Shown in pieces: positions 1-6,731 of a stretch of 33,164 nucleotides of DNA; positions within the stretch are counted from its first letter, which is position 1, and each line of letters starts with the position of its first letter. Below the pieces are notes generated by a model, which was given only the letters and a program-made list of their open reading frames with translations, had not been told where the DNA came from and searched no databases. Source of the DNA: Bacteroides xylanisolvens XB1A (GTDB lineage: Bacteria > Bacteroidota > Bacteroidia > Bacteroidales > Bacteroidaceae); NCBI RefSeq assembly GCF_000210075.1, contig NC_021017.1, positions 1,915,133 through 1,948,296 of the forward strand. Reading direction: 5' to 3'. A program made the translations under genes and the position numbers.

Positions 1-1
1 G

Positions 2-619
2 GGATATAATAATAAAGTAGCTGTTATTGCTAATGGAATAGAAGTAGATGATATAATGATAAAATCAACATGGACAAAAAAATATAAAATTCTATTTTTA
101 TCTAGGGTACATGTAAAGAAGGGAATTGAATTATTAATAGAAGCATCTGCGCGTATAAAAGAACAGCTAAAAGACTATCAGATAATTATAGCAGGAGAAG
201 GGCAAGAGGATTATGTACAAGAATTGAGAGATAAAACAACGAAAATGGGAGTAAATACTCTTTTTGATTTTTGTGGTGGAGTATATGGGGAGGATAAATG
301 GAATTTGTATAGGAGTGCTGACCTGTTTGTACTTCCCACGTTTGCGGAAAATTTTGGGCTTGTAATAGCGGAGGCGATGGCTTGCGGGACTCCAGTACTA
401 ACAACTAAAGGGACGCCATGGAAGGAGTTAGAGGAGCTAAAGTGTGGGTGGTGGATAGATATAAATGTAGAATCATTGGTCTTAGCGTTGGAACATTTTT
501 TACAATTGTCAGAAAGTTCTTTGAAAATAATGGGTACTACTGGACGCAAATTAGTAGAGGAAAAATATGCTTCAGAGAAAATGGCTCAAAGAATGATGGA
601 TTTATATAAAATAATATGA
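2..619 (+). CDS. GT4-family glycosyltransferase, C-terminal part (5' end outside window)
   Basis: This is the C-terminal GT-B half of a retaining glycosyltransferase that would add a sugar to a lipid-linked surface polysaccharide at the cytoplasmic membrane. The frame is open to the first bases of the window (VIANGIEVDD precedes the first ATG at 56), so the gene is cut by the window edge and 56 is not its start. Visible GT4 features are the NG-[IV] turn, LFLSRVHVKKGIELLIEA, and the donor-binding ExxxxxxxE segment ENFGLVIAEAMACGTPV followed by TKGTPWKEL. The stop overlaps the next start by four bases (ATGA at 616-619), which shows translational coupling with the acetyltransferase. The DNA is much more AT-rich than the housekeeping genes to the right, as is usual for exchanged capsule loci. 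Family is clear; the sugar and acceptor cannot be told. Confidence 0.88.
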   Translation, partial: GYNNKVAVIANGIEVDDIMIKSTWTKKYKILFLSRVHVKKGIELLIEASARIKEQLKDYQIIIAGEGQEDYVQELRDKTTKMGVNTLFDFCGGVYGEDKWNLYRSADLFVLPTFAENFGLVIAEAMACGTPVLTTKGTPWKELEELKCGWWIDINVESLVLALEHFLQLSESSLKIMGTTGRKLVEEKYASEKMAQRMMDLYKII

Positions 620-1182
620 TGAAAGTTAATTTAAAACAAGGTGCTAAGATTCATTATCATTCAAAAGGAATGATGGCAAAAAGGATTTTATGGATGATTG
701 TAAAAATTACATTGTTTCGTTTTTCTTTTCGAACATGGTTTGGATACCGTTGTTTTTTATTAAGATTGTTTGGAGCAAAAATAGGGAAAGGCGTACGAAT
801 ATATAGCAATACAGATATTGTTTTTCCTTGGAATTTGGAAGTCGGTGATTATACAATAATAGCAGGAGATACATTGATTTATACATGGGGATATATAAAA
901 ATAGGTTCAAATGTCAATATATCTCACAAGGTACAGATTTGTGCAGCTAGTCATGATCATACAGACCCATTATTTCGTGTCATTTTCAATCCAGTTGTGA
1001 TAGAAGATCAAGTTTGGATTTGTACACAAGCTTTTGTAGGACCAGGTGTGGTTGTAAAAGAGGGGGCATTATTGGGCGCATGTTGTGTTTTGATGAAGGA
1101 TGCAGAGGCTTGGACTATATATGCGGGGAATCCTGCACGTAAAGTTAATGAAAGAATACTTGTGGAAAAATCTAGATTTTAA
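616..1182 (+). CDS. WcaF-like hexapeptide-repeat acyltransferase
   Basis: This 188-aa protein is a left-handed beta-helix acyltransferase of the WcaF/NodL type, likely O-acetylating a sugar of the polysaccharide made by this locus with acetyl-CoA. The N-terminal third is basic and hydrophobic. From about residue 55 the hexapeptide pattern appears (AKIGKGVRIYSNTDI, LEVGDYTIIAGDT, IKIGSNVNISHKV). The family catalytic histidine region is CAASHDHTDP, and the C-terminal coil ends in YAGNPARKVNER, typical of WcaF homologues. It overlaps the preceding glycosyltransferase by four bases and is followed by a hairpin terminator, so it ends that transcription unit. AT-rich codon use matches the upstream gene and suggests shared horizontal history. 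The exact acceptor is unknown. Confidence 0.88.
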   Translation: MMKVNLKQGAKIHYHSKGMMAKRILWMIVKITLFRFSFRTWFGYRCFLLRLFGAKIGKGVRIYSNTDIVFPWNLEVGDYTIIAGDTLIYTWGYIKIGSNVNISHKVQICAASHDHTDPLFRVIFNPVVIEDQVWICTQAFVGPGVVVKEGALLGACCVLMKDAEAWTIYAGNPARKVNERILVEKSRF

Positions 1183-1209
1183 TAGTTGTGTATTAATCGG
1201 TTAAAAGCG

Positions 1210-1243
1210 AAAATAGGAGAACATGGGTAGTCTCTATTTTTTT
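1210..1243 (+). terminator. Intrinsic terminator after the acetyltransferase gene
   Basis: The arms AAAATAGGAGA (1210-1220) and TCTCTATTTT (1231-1240) pair with one bulged G around a 10-base loop and run into seven T residues. This separates the AT-rich glycan genes from the next glycosyltransferase. Confidence 0.7.
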
Positions 1244-1347
1244 GTTAGAATATAAAAATGGAAGTACATAATTGAGAAGAGTAATCTTTTATGAGAATGA
1301 AAGGCATTTATATACTTTTTGAGGAGAATAAGATCTAATAATATTTT

Positions 1348-2104
1348 ATGAAAGTATCTATAATAACGTCATGCTTTAACCGTGCGGCGACGATTCGTGG
1401 GGCCATAGAGAGTGTCTTGGCACAAGACTATAATAACATAGAGTTTATTGTTGTAGATGGGGCAAGTACGGATGGTTCGTTAGAGATTATTAGGGAATAT
1501 GAAGATTGTATCTCAACTATTATCTCGGAACCCGATCATGGAATGTATGAAGCCATCAATAAGGGAATTCGTGTGGCTACAGGTGATGTAATTGGATTGT
1601 TACATTCGGATGATTTCTTCTATAATAATGGGGTTATAAGTCGCATTGTAGAGCACATGCAGACTACGCGAGCAGATTTTCTGTATGGTGACGGACTTTT
1701 TGTGAATCCCGATAATACTGATAAGGTAGTGCGTTATTGGATTGGGGGGTGATTATCGTTTGTGGAAGGTACGTCATGGCTGGCTTCCATTACATCCTAC
1801 TTGTTATATTCGCCGCGAGGTAATGATGAGACTAGGTCTTTATAACGAAAGTTATAAGATTGCTGCGGATAGTGAACTGTTGGTGCGTTATCTGATGACG
1901 GGCGGACTTTCTGTTACTTATTTGAAAGAGTATGTTGTACGTATGCGCATGGGCGGACTTTCTACCGATAGTGCTAAGCGTAAGAAAATGTGGGGAGAAG
2001 ACATTAGAGTGTACTCCTCTCACGGTCTATGGCCTACTCTGACTAAATTAGAGAAGATGGCATGGAAAGTACCACAGTTTGTGTTGGCATTATTGAAAGG
2101 ATAA
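1348..2104 (+). pseudogene. GT2-family glycosyltransferase, interrupted by a +1 frameshift
   Basis: This encodes a GT-A inverting glycosyltransferase of the WcaA/GT2 family that uses a nucleotide-sugar donor. The N-terminal part has SIITSCFNRAATIRGAIES, the VVDGASTDGS donor-binding turn and the DxD-like HSDDFF near residue 92. That frame stops at 1750-1752 (TGA) right after GGGGGG (1744-1749). The rest continues without loss in the next frame (DYRLWKVRHGWLPLHPT, IAADSELLVRYL, VVRMRMGGLS) to the stop at 2102-2104. Removing one G would restore a single protein of about 251 residues of normal family length. The two parts have the usual domain order, so the break is recent, a sequencing error, or a slippage site. 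It is the last glycan-locus gene in the window. Family assignment is firm; activity of the frameshifted form is doubtful. Confidence 0.85.
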
Positions 2105-2509
2105 TGGTAATTAAATGAGATTGGTTGTTGATTTGTGCAGAGCAACTAGCTATTTTCTAAAAATAGCTCCTGAAGATTATTAGCTTATAATATAACGATA
2201 CATGTAGGTCCCTAATTTCATGCTACACACATGAATCCCCTACATTTTGCAGGTTGGGAAAAATACAGCGGTATATTCCTGATCTGTCCCCCTCATATTA
2301 GCAAAATGCTGATATGTATTCTAAATATATCAACTGTCTGTGAAGATCGTTGATATATTGTTTTTTAATAGTATGCTTGTTGATTAAAAATAATATTCAG
2401 ATTTCTAGTTTTGTATTATAGAAAGGATTAGGATATTTTTTATTGATTATCTATTGTATTTTTGAAAGAAAATGCATTTCTTTGTGGTATAGATAAAAAG
2501 CAATTTATT
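2105..2509. other. Noncoding stretch with multiple inverted repeats between the glycan locus and the toxin-antitoxin pair
   Basis: No convincing gene is present in about 400 bases. The stretch holds at least four dyads: AGCTATTTT/AAAATAGCT (2148-2156/2160-2168); a nested pair with outer arms ATGTAGG/CCTACAT (2202-2208/2239-2245) and inner arms ATTCATG/CATGAAT (2216-2222/2230-2236); CATATTAGCA/TGCTGATATG with one mismatch (2294-2303/2307-2316); and the terminator-like 2324-2366. The density of dyads resembles a decayed mobile-element end or a junction between a variable locus and the core chromosome. No transposase remnant was recognised. Confidence 0.5.
2324..2366 (+). terminator. Probable intrinsic terminator downstream of the glycan locus
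   Basis: Perfect 11-bp arms AATATATCAAC (2324-2334) and GTTGATATATT (2349-2359) around a 14-base loop are followed by G and six T residues. The stem is AT-rich, so its strength is uncertain. Confidence 0.55.
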
Positions 2510-2803
2510 ATGTTGACTACTGTAGAATATTTATCCTTGCTTCGTGAGTATATGCGAAAGAATTCTGCTAAATATGGTATTTCTCGCATGGGGATATTTG
2601 GCTCCGTTGCTCGTGGTGAACAACGTGAGGGTAGTGATGTCGATATTTGTGTTGAAATTGAAAGACCTTCTATCTTTACTTTAGTTCATATTAAAGAAGA
2701 ATTGGAAAAACTATTGAAATGCCCTGTTGATGTGGTTCGGTTGCGGAATAATATGGATGAATTATTGAGAGGGTGTATCAATAAAGATGGAATTTATGTG
2801 TAA
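2510..2803 (+). CDS. MNT-domain nucleotidyltransferase antitoxin (MntA type)
   Basis: This 97-aa minimal nucleotidyltransferase is the antitoxin half of a HEPN/MNT type VII toxin-antitoxin system. In studied pairs MntA neutralises the HEPN RNase by adding AMP to a tyrosine near its active site. The active-site signature is complete: GIFGSVARGE around residues 28-37 and GSDVDICV with two metal-binding Asp residues (43 and 45). A third acidic residue is expected in the later beta strand, near PVDVVRL. The ATG at 2510 is chosen because the upstream TTG-initiated extension to 2462 is not family-like and 97 aa is the usual length. The stop lies inside the next gene, so the two are translationally coupled. 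Placement beside a capsule locus fits a mobile or stabilising module. Confidence 0.88.
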   Translation: MLTTVEYLSLLREYMRKNSAKYGISRMGIFGSVARGEQREGSDVDICVEIERPSIFTLVHIKEELEKLLKCPVDVVRLRNNMDELLRGCINKDGIYV

Positions 2804-3188
2804 AAGTCAGATAATAGAATCATTGCTAAAGAAAATTCTCCAAACGGTGGAAAGGATATTAGCGAACTCGGAAACTATTACCTCTCCTTCTTTTTATTTA
2901 TTGACTCCGTCTGGGATGGAAAGATTGGAGAGTACTTGTATGTTATTAATAGCTATAGGTGAAGGAGTGAAAGGTGTTGATAAATTAACAGATAAAAAGT
3001 TATTATCTTTCTATCCAGGGATGGATTGGAAAGGAGTAATGGGAATGAGGGATATAATCGCACATCATTATTTTGATTTAGATGCTGAAATTGTTTATGA
3101 CGTGATAAAACATGATTTGCCGAAGTTAAAAGATGTGCTACAGCAAATCGTAGATGATTTGAAAGTATCTAATCAAGCGATTGATTAA
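2787..3188 (+). CDS. HEPN-domain toxin, HepT-like (DUF86) RNase
   Basis: This all-helical HEPN protein of about 133 aa is the likely toxin of the preceding MNT antitoxin. The conserved Rx4HxY ribonuclease motif is present as RDIIAHHY (Arg88, His93, Tyr95 from the 2787 start). Arg and His are the catalytic residues and Tyr is the site AMPylated by MntA in characterised pairs. The helix before it carries the family acidic and glycine pattern (LLIAIGEGVKGVDKL). Two in-frame ATGs, 2787 and 2796, both overlap the antitoxin stop, by 17 or 8 bases; the second cannot be excluded. The gene ends 8 bases from the converging gene at 3197, with no terminator between them. The key residues are intact, so the toxin is probably active. 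Confidence 0.87.
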   Translation: MEFMCKSQIIESLLKKILQTVERILANSETITSPSFYLLTPSGMERLESTCMLLIAIGEGVKGVDKLTDKKLLSFYPGMDWKGVMGMRDIIAHHYFDLDAEIVYDVIKHDLPKLKDVLQQIVDDLKVSNQAID

Positions 3189-3196
3189 ATGTTTTT

Positions 3197-3454
3197 TTAT
3201 CTCAAATTCCTAAAATACGCCCGCACTTTCCGCATAATCTTGATTCCCATCACTACGCCATCAAATACAGCCATACCGGTATTGAACGAACGCATGATTG
3301 CATCTGCCTTATTAGTTGCCGGAGCAAGCGGGGCGAATATTTCGCGTGTAGTAGCTGTCATGGCCTTTTTTTGAGCATGGATCTCATTTAAAAGCTTCTT
3401 TTTACGTTCGGCAATCTCTTCTAATGTAAATTTCTGCGGGGTCTGCGCATTCAT
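3197..3454 (-). CDS. Small conserved protein of a YtxH/holin-like operon, function unknown
   Basis: I do not recognise a named family for this 85-aa protein. It has a charged, helical N-terminal half (EEIAERKKKLLNEIHAQKKAM) that may form a coiled coil. A more hydrophobic stretch follows (MAVFDGVVMGIKIM) with a basic C-terminus, so it may lie on or insert into the inner membrane. It starts three bases after the stop of the holin-like gene and is the last member of the three-gene minus-strand unit. This arrangement of a YtxH protein, a phage_holin_3_6-like protein and a small helical protein recurs in Bacteroidota from memory, which suggests a joint envelope or stress role. Function is inferred from context only. 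Confidence 0.75.
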   Translation of the reverse strand: MNAQTPQKFTLEEIAERKKKLLNEIHAQKKAMTATTREIFAPLAPATNKADAIMRSFNTGMAVFDGVVMGIKIMRKVRAYFRNLR

Positions 3455-3457
3455 AAT

Positions 3458-3820
3458 TTATTTATTTGAATCAGTTAAAAATAAATTAGCGAGGAAGTTC
3501 ACCATCGGAGAAATGATGAGCTGCTTGCGGAAAATAATAACCAGGGCGATGAGAACAACATTGATGCCTGCAATGATGGCGAAACTCGACATCAGGCCGC
3601 CCACTAAAGGCTCCAATATATAAGCAAGAGCAAAAAGCAGATAAAACAGGGCCACCATGCCAAGGATAATAAGTATTAATATCATAATTAACGTGGAAAA
3701 AAGTATGGTTAACTTCTCCGTCAATTCTAATTTGGTATATTCTTTTTGAAGCTCCAGATATTTCTTGAACTCGAAAAACAACTGCTGAAAATTCTCAATA
3801 CTTTTATCGTCTGCAAACAT
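3458..3820 (-). CDS. Phage_holin_3_6/DUF1469-like inner-membrane protein
   Basis: This 120-aa membrane protein has an amphipathic, charged N-terminus (residues 1-45, ending LELTEKLTILF). Two hydrophobic segments follow, about 46-79 (with LIMILILIILGMVALFYLLF) and 85-110 (SFAIIAGINVVLIALVII), then a short basic tail. This is the layout of the 'putative actinobacterial holin-X / holin superfamily III' proteins, which despite the name are chromosomal stress-associated membrane proteins rather than lysis holins. It sits between a YtxH gene upstream (32-base gap) and the 85-aa gene downstream (3-base gap). No lysis enzyme or other phage gene is nearby, which argues against a prophage. Confidence 0.8.
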   Translation of the reverse strand: MFADDKSIENFQQLFFEFKKYLELQKEYTKLELTEKLTILFSTLIMILILIILGMVALFYLLFALAYILEPLVGGLMSSFAIIAGINVVLIALVIIFRKQLIISPMVNFLANLFLTDSNK

Positions 3821-3852
3821 GGTCGCTCTGTTTTTAGTCTTTGATTACTCAC

Positions 3853-4062
3853 TTATTCTGCTATTTCTCCTTTCATCTCCGCAGCAATCTCATCAACGAG
3901 AGTTTCCATTTCGCTGCGATTCAGCTTGATTCCCTTTTTACGAAGAATCTCTGCGATTTTGTGACGGGTGTCTTCTCCTTTTTCAGGAGCAAATAAAATA
4001 CCAAGGGCTGCGCCTACGGCTGCACCACCCAGAAAAGCTGCTAAAACATTCAATCCTTTCAT
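3853..4062 (-). CDS. YtxH domain-containing protein
   Basis: This 69-aa protein has one glycine/alanine-rich membrane segment at its N-terminus (residues 6-25, AAFLGGAAVGAALGILFAP). It is followed by EKGEDTRHKIAEIL, the conserved PxxGxxxR-type turn of the YtxH family, and a charged helical tail. YtxH proteins are stress-induced envelope-associated proteins of unclear biochemical role. It is the first gene of the minus-strand unit, with a matching -7 box TATATTTG on the minus strand at 4102-4095, about 26 bases of leader before the ATG. Confidence 0.85.
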   Translation of the reverse strand: MKGLNVLAAFLGGAAVGAALGILFAPEKGEDTRHKIAEILRKKGIKLNRSEMETLVDEIAAEMKGEIAE

Positions 4063-4094
4063 AATGTATAATGTTTAAAATGATTATGATACAA

Positions 4095-4102
4095 CAAATA
4101 TA
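4095..4102 (-). promoter_or_regulatory. Bacteroidota -7 promoter element for the YtxH operon
   Basis: On the minus strand the sequence is TATATTTG, a full match to TAnnTTTG, about 33 bases before the YtxH start codon. No good -33 TTTG was seen at the usual distance. Confidence 0.6.
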
Positions 4103-4228
4103 ACATTTTTATGGAAAGGTTGTTCGTGAAAACTGAAATTTTTTGCTACGTTTTATAATTCTTTTTTTTCTTTTATGGTTTAATCTTATTTAACTGACTT
4201 TCGTAGCTAACCTTTGAAGGTTAAGGCG

Positions 4229-4236
4229 TACTTTTG
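4229..4236 (+). promoter_or_regulatory. -7 promoter element for the SDR gene
   Basis: TACTTTTG matches TAnnTTTG. A start of transcription near 4243 leaves about 20 bases before the ATG at 4264, which supports that start over the TTG at 4234. The -33 element is weak. Confidence 0.55.
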
Positions 4237-4263
4237 TTTTCGAATATTGTAAATCAAAACATA

Positions 4264-5034
4264 ATGGAAGCTAAGATTGTTTTTATAACCGGTGCCAGTA
4301 GCGGAATTGGCGAAGGTTGTGCCCGTAAATTTGCGAAGGAGGGATGGAATCTGATTCTGAATGCCCGTACCGTTTCGAAACTGGAAGAACTGAAAGCTGA
4401 ACTGGAAGCGACGCATGGTGTACGGGTTTATATATTGCCCTTTGATGTGCGCGACCGGAAGCTGGCTGCCGCCTCTTTGGAATCATTGCCCGAAGAATGG
4501 AAGGCGATTGATGTGTTGGTGAACAACGCCGGACTGGTGATCGGTGTGGATAAGGAATTCGAGGGTAACCTGGATGAATGGGATATCATGATCGATACGA
4601 ATATAAGAGGACTGCTGGCGATGACGCGTTTGGTGGTTCCCGGTATGGTAGAACGTGGACGCGGACATATTATTAATATCGGATCTATTGCCGGTGATGC
4701 CGCTTATCCGGGTGGGAGTGTGTATTGCGCAACGAAAGCTGCCGTGAAGGCTCTTTCGGACGGACTCCGGATCGATTTGGTGGATACTCCGTTGAGAGTG
4801 ACGAACATCAAACCGGGAATGGTGGAGACAAACTTTACAGTGGTGCGTTACCGGGGAGATAAGGAAGCTGCCGATAATTTTTATAAAGGGATTCGTCCGT
4901 TGACGGGAGATGACATTGCGGAAACTGTTTATTTTGCCGCGTCGGCTCCTGCGCATATTCAGATTGCGGAGGTGCTTTTGATGCCTACTTATCAGGCAAC
5001 GGGTACTATTTCGTATAAGAAAAAGCCGGAATAG
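4264..5034 (+). CDS. Short-chain dehydrogenase/reductase, YdfG-like
   Basis: This 256-aa NADP-type classical SDR is most like E. coli YdfG, which oxidises serine, 3-hydroxypropionate and related 3-hydroxy acids. Motifs are in order: the cofactor-binding TGASSGIG (residues 9-16), an Arg at 35 that favours NADP, NNAG (87-90), and the catalytic triad Ser141 (NIGSIAG), Tyr154 and Lys158 (YCATK). IKPGMVETNF follows, as in YdfG. The ATG at 4264 is chosen because the -7 box at 4229 would lie inside any longer form's leader and the domain begins at once. It appears to be a single gene, followed by a separately promoted lipoprotein gene. Substrate is inferred from family resemblance only. Confidence 0.88.
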   Translation: MEAKIVFITGASSGIGEGCARKFAKEGWNLILNARTVSKLEELKAELEATHGVRVYILPFDVRDRKLAAASLESLPEEWKAIDVLVNNAGLVIGVDKEFEGNLDEWDIMIDTNIRGLLAMTRLVVPGMVERGRGHIINIGSIAGDAAYPGGSVYCATKAAVKALSDGLRIDLVDTPLRVTNIKPGMVETNFTVVRYRGDKEAADNFYKGIRPLTGDDIAETVYFAASAPAHIQIAEVLLMPTYQATGTISYKKKPE

Positions 5035-5054
5035 ATGTTTTTTTGACGGATTTC

Positions 5055-5085
5055 TTTGCCGGATGATAAAATTTCTATTATTTTG
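5055..5085 (+). promoter_or_regulatory. Promoter of the SPOR lipoprotein gene
   Basis: TTTG (5055-5058) is followed by 19 bp and then TTATTTTG (5078-5085), one mismatch from TAnnTTTG. Predicted transcription start is near 5092, giving a leader of about 58 bases to the ATG at 5150. Confidence 0.65.
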
Positions 5086-5149
5086 TTGCCCGAAACTAAA
5101 TGTAATAGACGAAAATATTGAATTATTAATTAAAACAGAGTATAGGATT

Positions 5150-5644
5150 ATGAAAAAATTAGTCGTATTAGGAATGGGAGTATGCTTGGTGCTAGCATTT
5201 GCATCTTGTAAATCCAGCGAAAGTGCCTATAAGAAAGCTTACGAAAAAGCGAAACAGCAAGAATTGGCAGAACCGCAGGTGGAAGCTCCGGTAGAAGTAA
5301 CTCCGGTGGTTGCAGCTCCTGTGACAACTACTAAAGTGGCAGATACATCCGGCGTTCGTCAGGAAAAGGTTACAGTGGTTTCCGGCAACGAAGGGTTGAA
5401 AGATTATAGCATCGTAGCAGGTAGCTTTGGTGTGAAAGCGAATGCTGAAGGCCTGAAAGATTGGTTGGATGGACAAGGATATCACTCTACGATTGCATTT
5501 AATGCTGACAAGGCAATGTATCGCGTTATCGTGAATTCATTTGCTGATAAGGCTGCTGCTGCTGAAGCTCGCGACGCATTCAAGGCTAAATATCCGAACC
5601 GTTCGGATTTCCAGGGCGCTTGGTTGCTGTATCGCGTATATTGA
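5150..5644 (+). CDS. SPOR-domain lipoprotein
   Basis: This 164-aa envelope lipoprotein is likely anchored in a membrane and binds denuded septal peptidoglycan. The N-terminus is a lipoprotein signal peptide with lipobox FASC, so Cys20 would be lipidated. A low-complexity linker rich in Glu, Pro, Val, Ala and Thr follows (about residues 35-75), then a C-terminal SPOR domain from about residue 85 (YSIVAGSFGVKANAEGL to WLLYRVY). The ATG at 5150 is preferred to the upstream in-frame ATG at 5063 because only the former starts with the signal peptide, and 5063 lies within the promoter. The gene is monocistronic, with its own promoter and a strong terminator at 5700. SPOR proteins usually act in cell division or septal wall remodelling; the specific role here is unknown. 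Confidence 0.9.
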   Translation: MKKLVVLGMGVCLVLAFASCKSSESAYKKAYEKAKQQELAEPQVEAPVEVTPVVAAPVTTTKVADTSGVRQEKVTVVSGNEGLKDYSIVAGSFGVKANAEGLKDWLDGQGYHSTIAFNADKAMYRVIVNSFADKAAAAEARDAFKAKYPNRSDFQGAWLLYRVY

Positions 5645-5699
5645 TTTCTTTTTGGTAATATATATTGGAAAGAACGAACGTTTTTTTCCGAATAAGAAG

Positions 5700-5727
5700 G
5701 CGGTAACTGGGAAGTTACTGCTTTTTT
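5700..5727 (+). terminator. Intrinsic terminator after the SPOR lipoprotein gene
   Basis: GCGGTAACT (5700-5708) pairs with AGTTACTGC (5713-5721), including one G-U wobble, around loop GGGA, and is followed by six T residues. Confidence 0.85.
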
Positions 5728-5825
5728 ATTGAAAATGAGTGACTTCTTCGTTTAGATATTTTTATCTTTCTACTAAAAGAAGTTATAAATGATAGGAGGG
5801 AAACTTTTATAGCAAAGAAAGTTTT

Positions 5826-5833
5826 TACTTTTG
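5826..5833 (+). promoter_or_regulatory. -7 promoter element of the sulfonation operon
   Basis: TACTTTTG matches TAnnTTTG and is the only good promoter signal before cysQ. Predicted start near 5840 gives a leader of about 55 bases. The -33 element is poor (TTTT at 5805-5808, 17 bp away), which may mean dependence on an activator. Confidence 0.6.
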
Positions 5834-5895
5834 TCAATTCTTAATTTGGAGAATGTATTGCCTGAATGTGAATAGGGCATTAATTTAGAGATTGA

Positions 5896-6720
5896 ATGGA
5901 ACAAAAATATGTAATGGCTGCTATCGACGCGGCTTTAAAAGCAGGTGAAAAGATTCTTTCTATTTATAATGATCCGGCATCGGACTTTGAAATAGAGAGA
6001 AAGGCCGATAACTCTCCGCTAACTATAGCAGACAGAAAAGCGCATGAAGCAATTGTGGCTATTCTGAATGATACTCCTTTTCCTGTTCTTAGTGAAGAAG
6101 GGAAGCATTTAGGGTATGAGACTCGACGTGAGTGGGATACTTTATGGATTGTAGATCCGCTGGATGGAACGAAGGAGTTTATCAAGCGTAATGGAGAATT
6201 TACGGTAAATATCGCTTTGGTGCAGAACTCTGTGCCTGTGTTCGGTGTTATTTATGTGCCTGTGAAAAAAGAACTTTATTTCGGGATTGAAGGTGCAGGG
6301 GCTTATAAATGTTCCGGTATTGTCAGTTGGGAAGGTGACGGCGTGGCATTGGAAGAACTGGTTGCGAAATCGGAACGGTTACCTTTGAAGGAAGTGCACG
6401 ATCATCTGATTGTGGTTGCTTCACGTTCGCACCTGTCGCCTGAAACAGAATCATATATTGCAGATTTAAAGAAGAAACACGGCAGTGTGGAGTTGATTTC
6501 GAGTGGAAGTTCTATTAAAATCTGTCTGGTTGCTGAAGGAAAGGCTGATGTATATCCGCGTTTCGCTCCGACGATGGAGTGGGATACGGCTGCAGGGCAT
6601 GCGATAGCCCGTGCCGCAGGGATGGAAGTATATCAGGCTGGCAAGGAAGAACCTCTACGATATAACAAGGAGGATTTATTGAATCCGTGGTTTGTTGTTG
6701 AGCCAAAAAGAGAACACTAA
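5896..6720 (+). CDS. cysQ: 3'(2'),5'-bisphosphate nucleotidase CysQ
   Basis: This 274-aa metal-dependent phosphatase of the inositol monophosphatase fold removes the 3' phosphate from PAP (and PAPS). It thereby prevents product inhibition of sulfotransferases and recycles AMP. Signatures are KADNSPLTIADRKAH (residues 36-50, the CysQ hallmark), LSEEG (65-69), the metal site DPLDGT (87-92) and the C-terminal MEWDTAAGHAIARAAG. Length is normal; the ATG at 5896 gives the expected N-terminus. It is the first gene of the operon, 11 bases before the permease. Placement with PAPS-making genes and a sulfotransferase fits detoxification of the PAP released by sulfonation. Confidence 0.93.
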   Translation: MEQKYVMAAIDAALKAGEKILSIYNDPASDFEIERKADNSPLTIADRKAHEAIVAILNDTPFPVLSEEGKHLGYETRREWDTLWIVDPLDGTKEFIKRNGEFTVNIALVQNSVPVFGVIYVPVKKELYFGIEGAGAYKCSGIVSWEGDGVALEELVAKSERLPLKEVHDHLIVVASRSHLSPETESYIADLKKKHGSVELISSGSSIKICLVAEGKADVYPRFAPTMEWDTAAGHAIARAAGMEVYQAGKEEPLRYNKEDLLNPWFVVEPKREH

Positions 6721-6731
6721 ATAATGTTTAT

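Noticed and set aside
2115..2183. 22-codon reading frame after the glycosyltransferase
   Set aside because: It has no promoter, no membrane or domain features and overlaps a hairpin; chance is the simplest explanation.
3458..3820. Prophage lysis holin
   Set aside because: No endolysin, structural or integrase gene is near; the protein has the layout of chromosomal holin-like stress proteins and sits with YtxH.
5063..5149. Longer N-terminus for the SPOR lipoprotein
   Set aside because: The extension lies over the promoter and places residues before a clear lipoprotein signal peptide.
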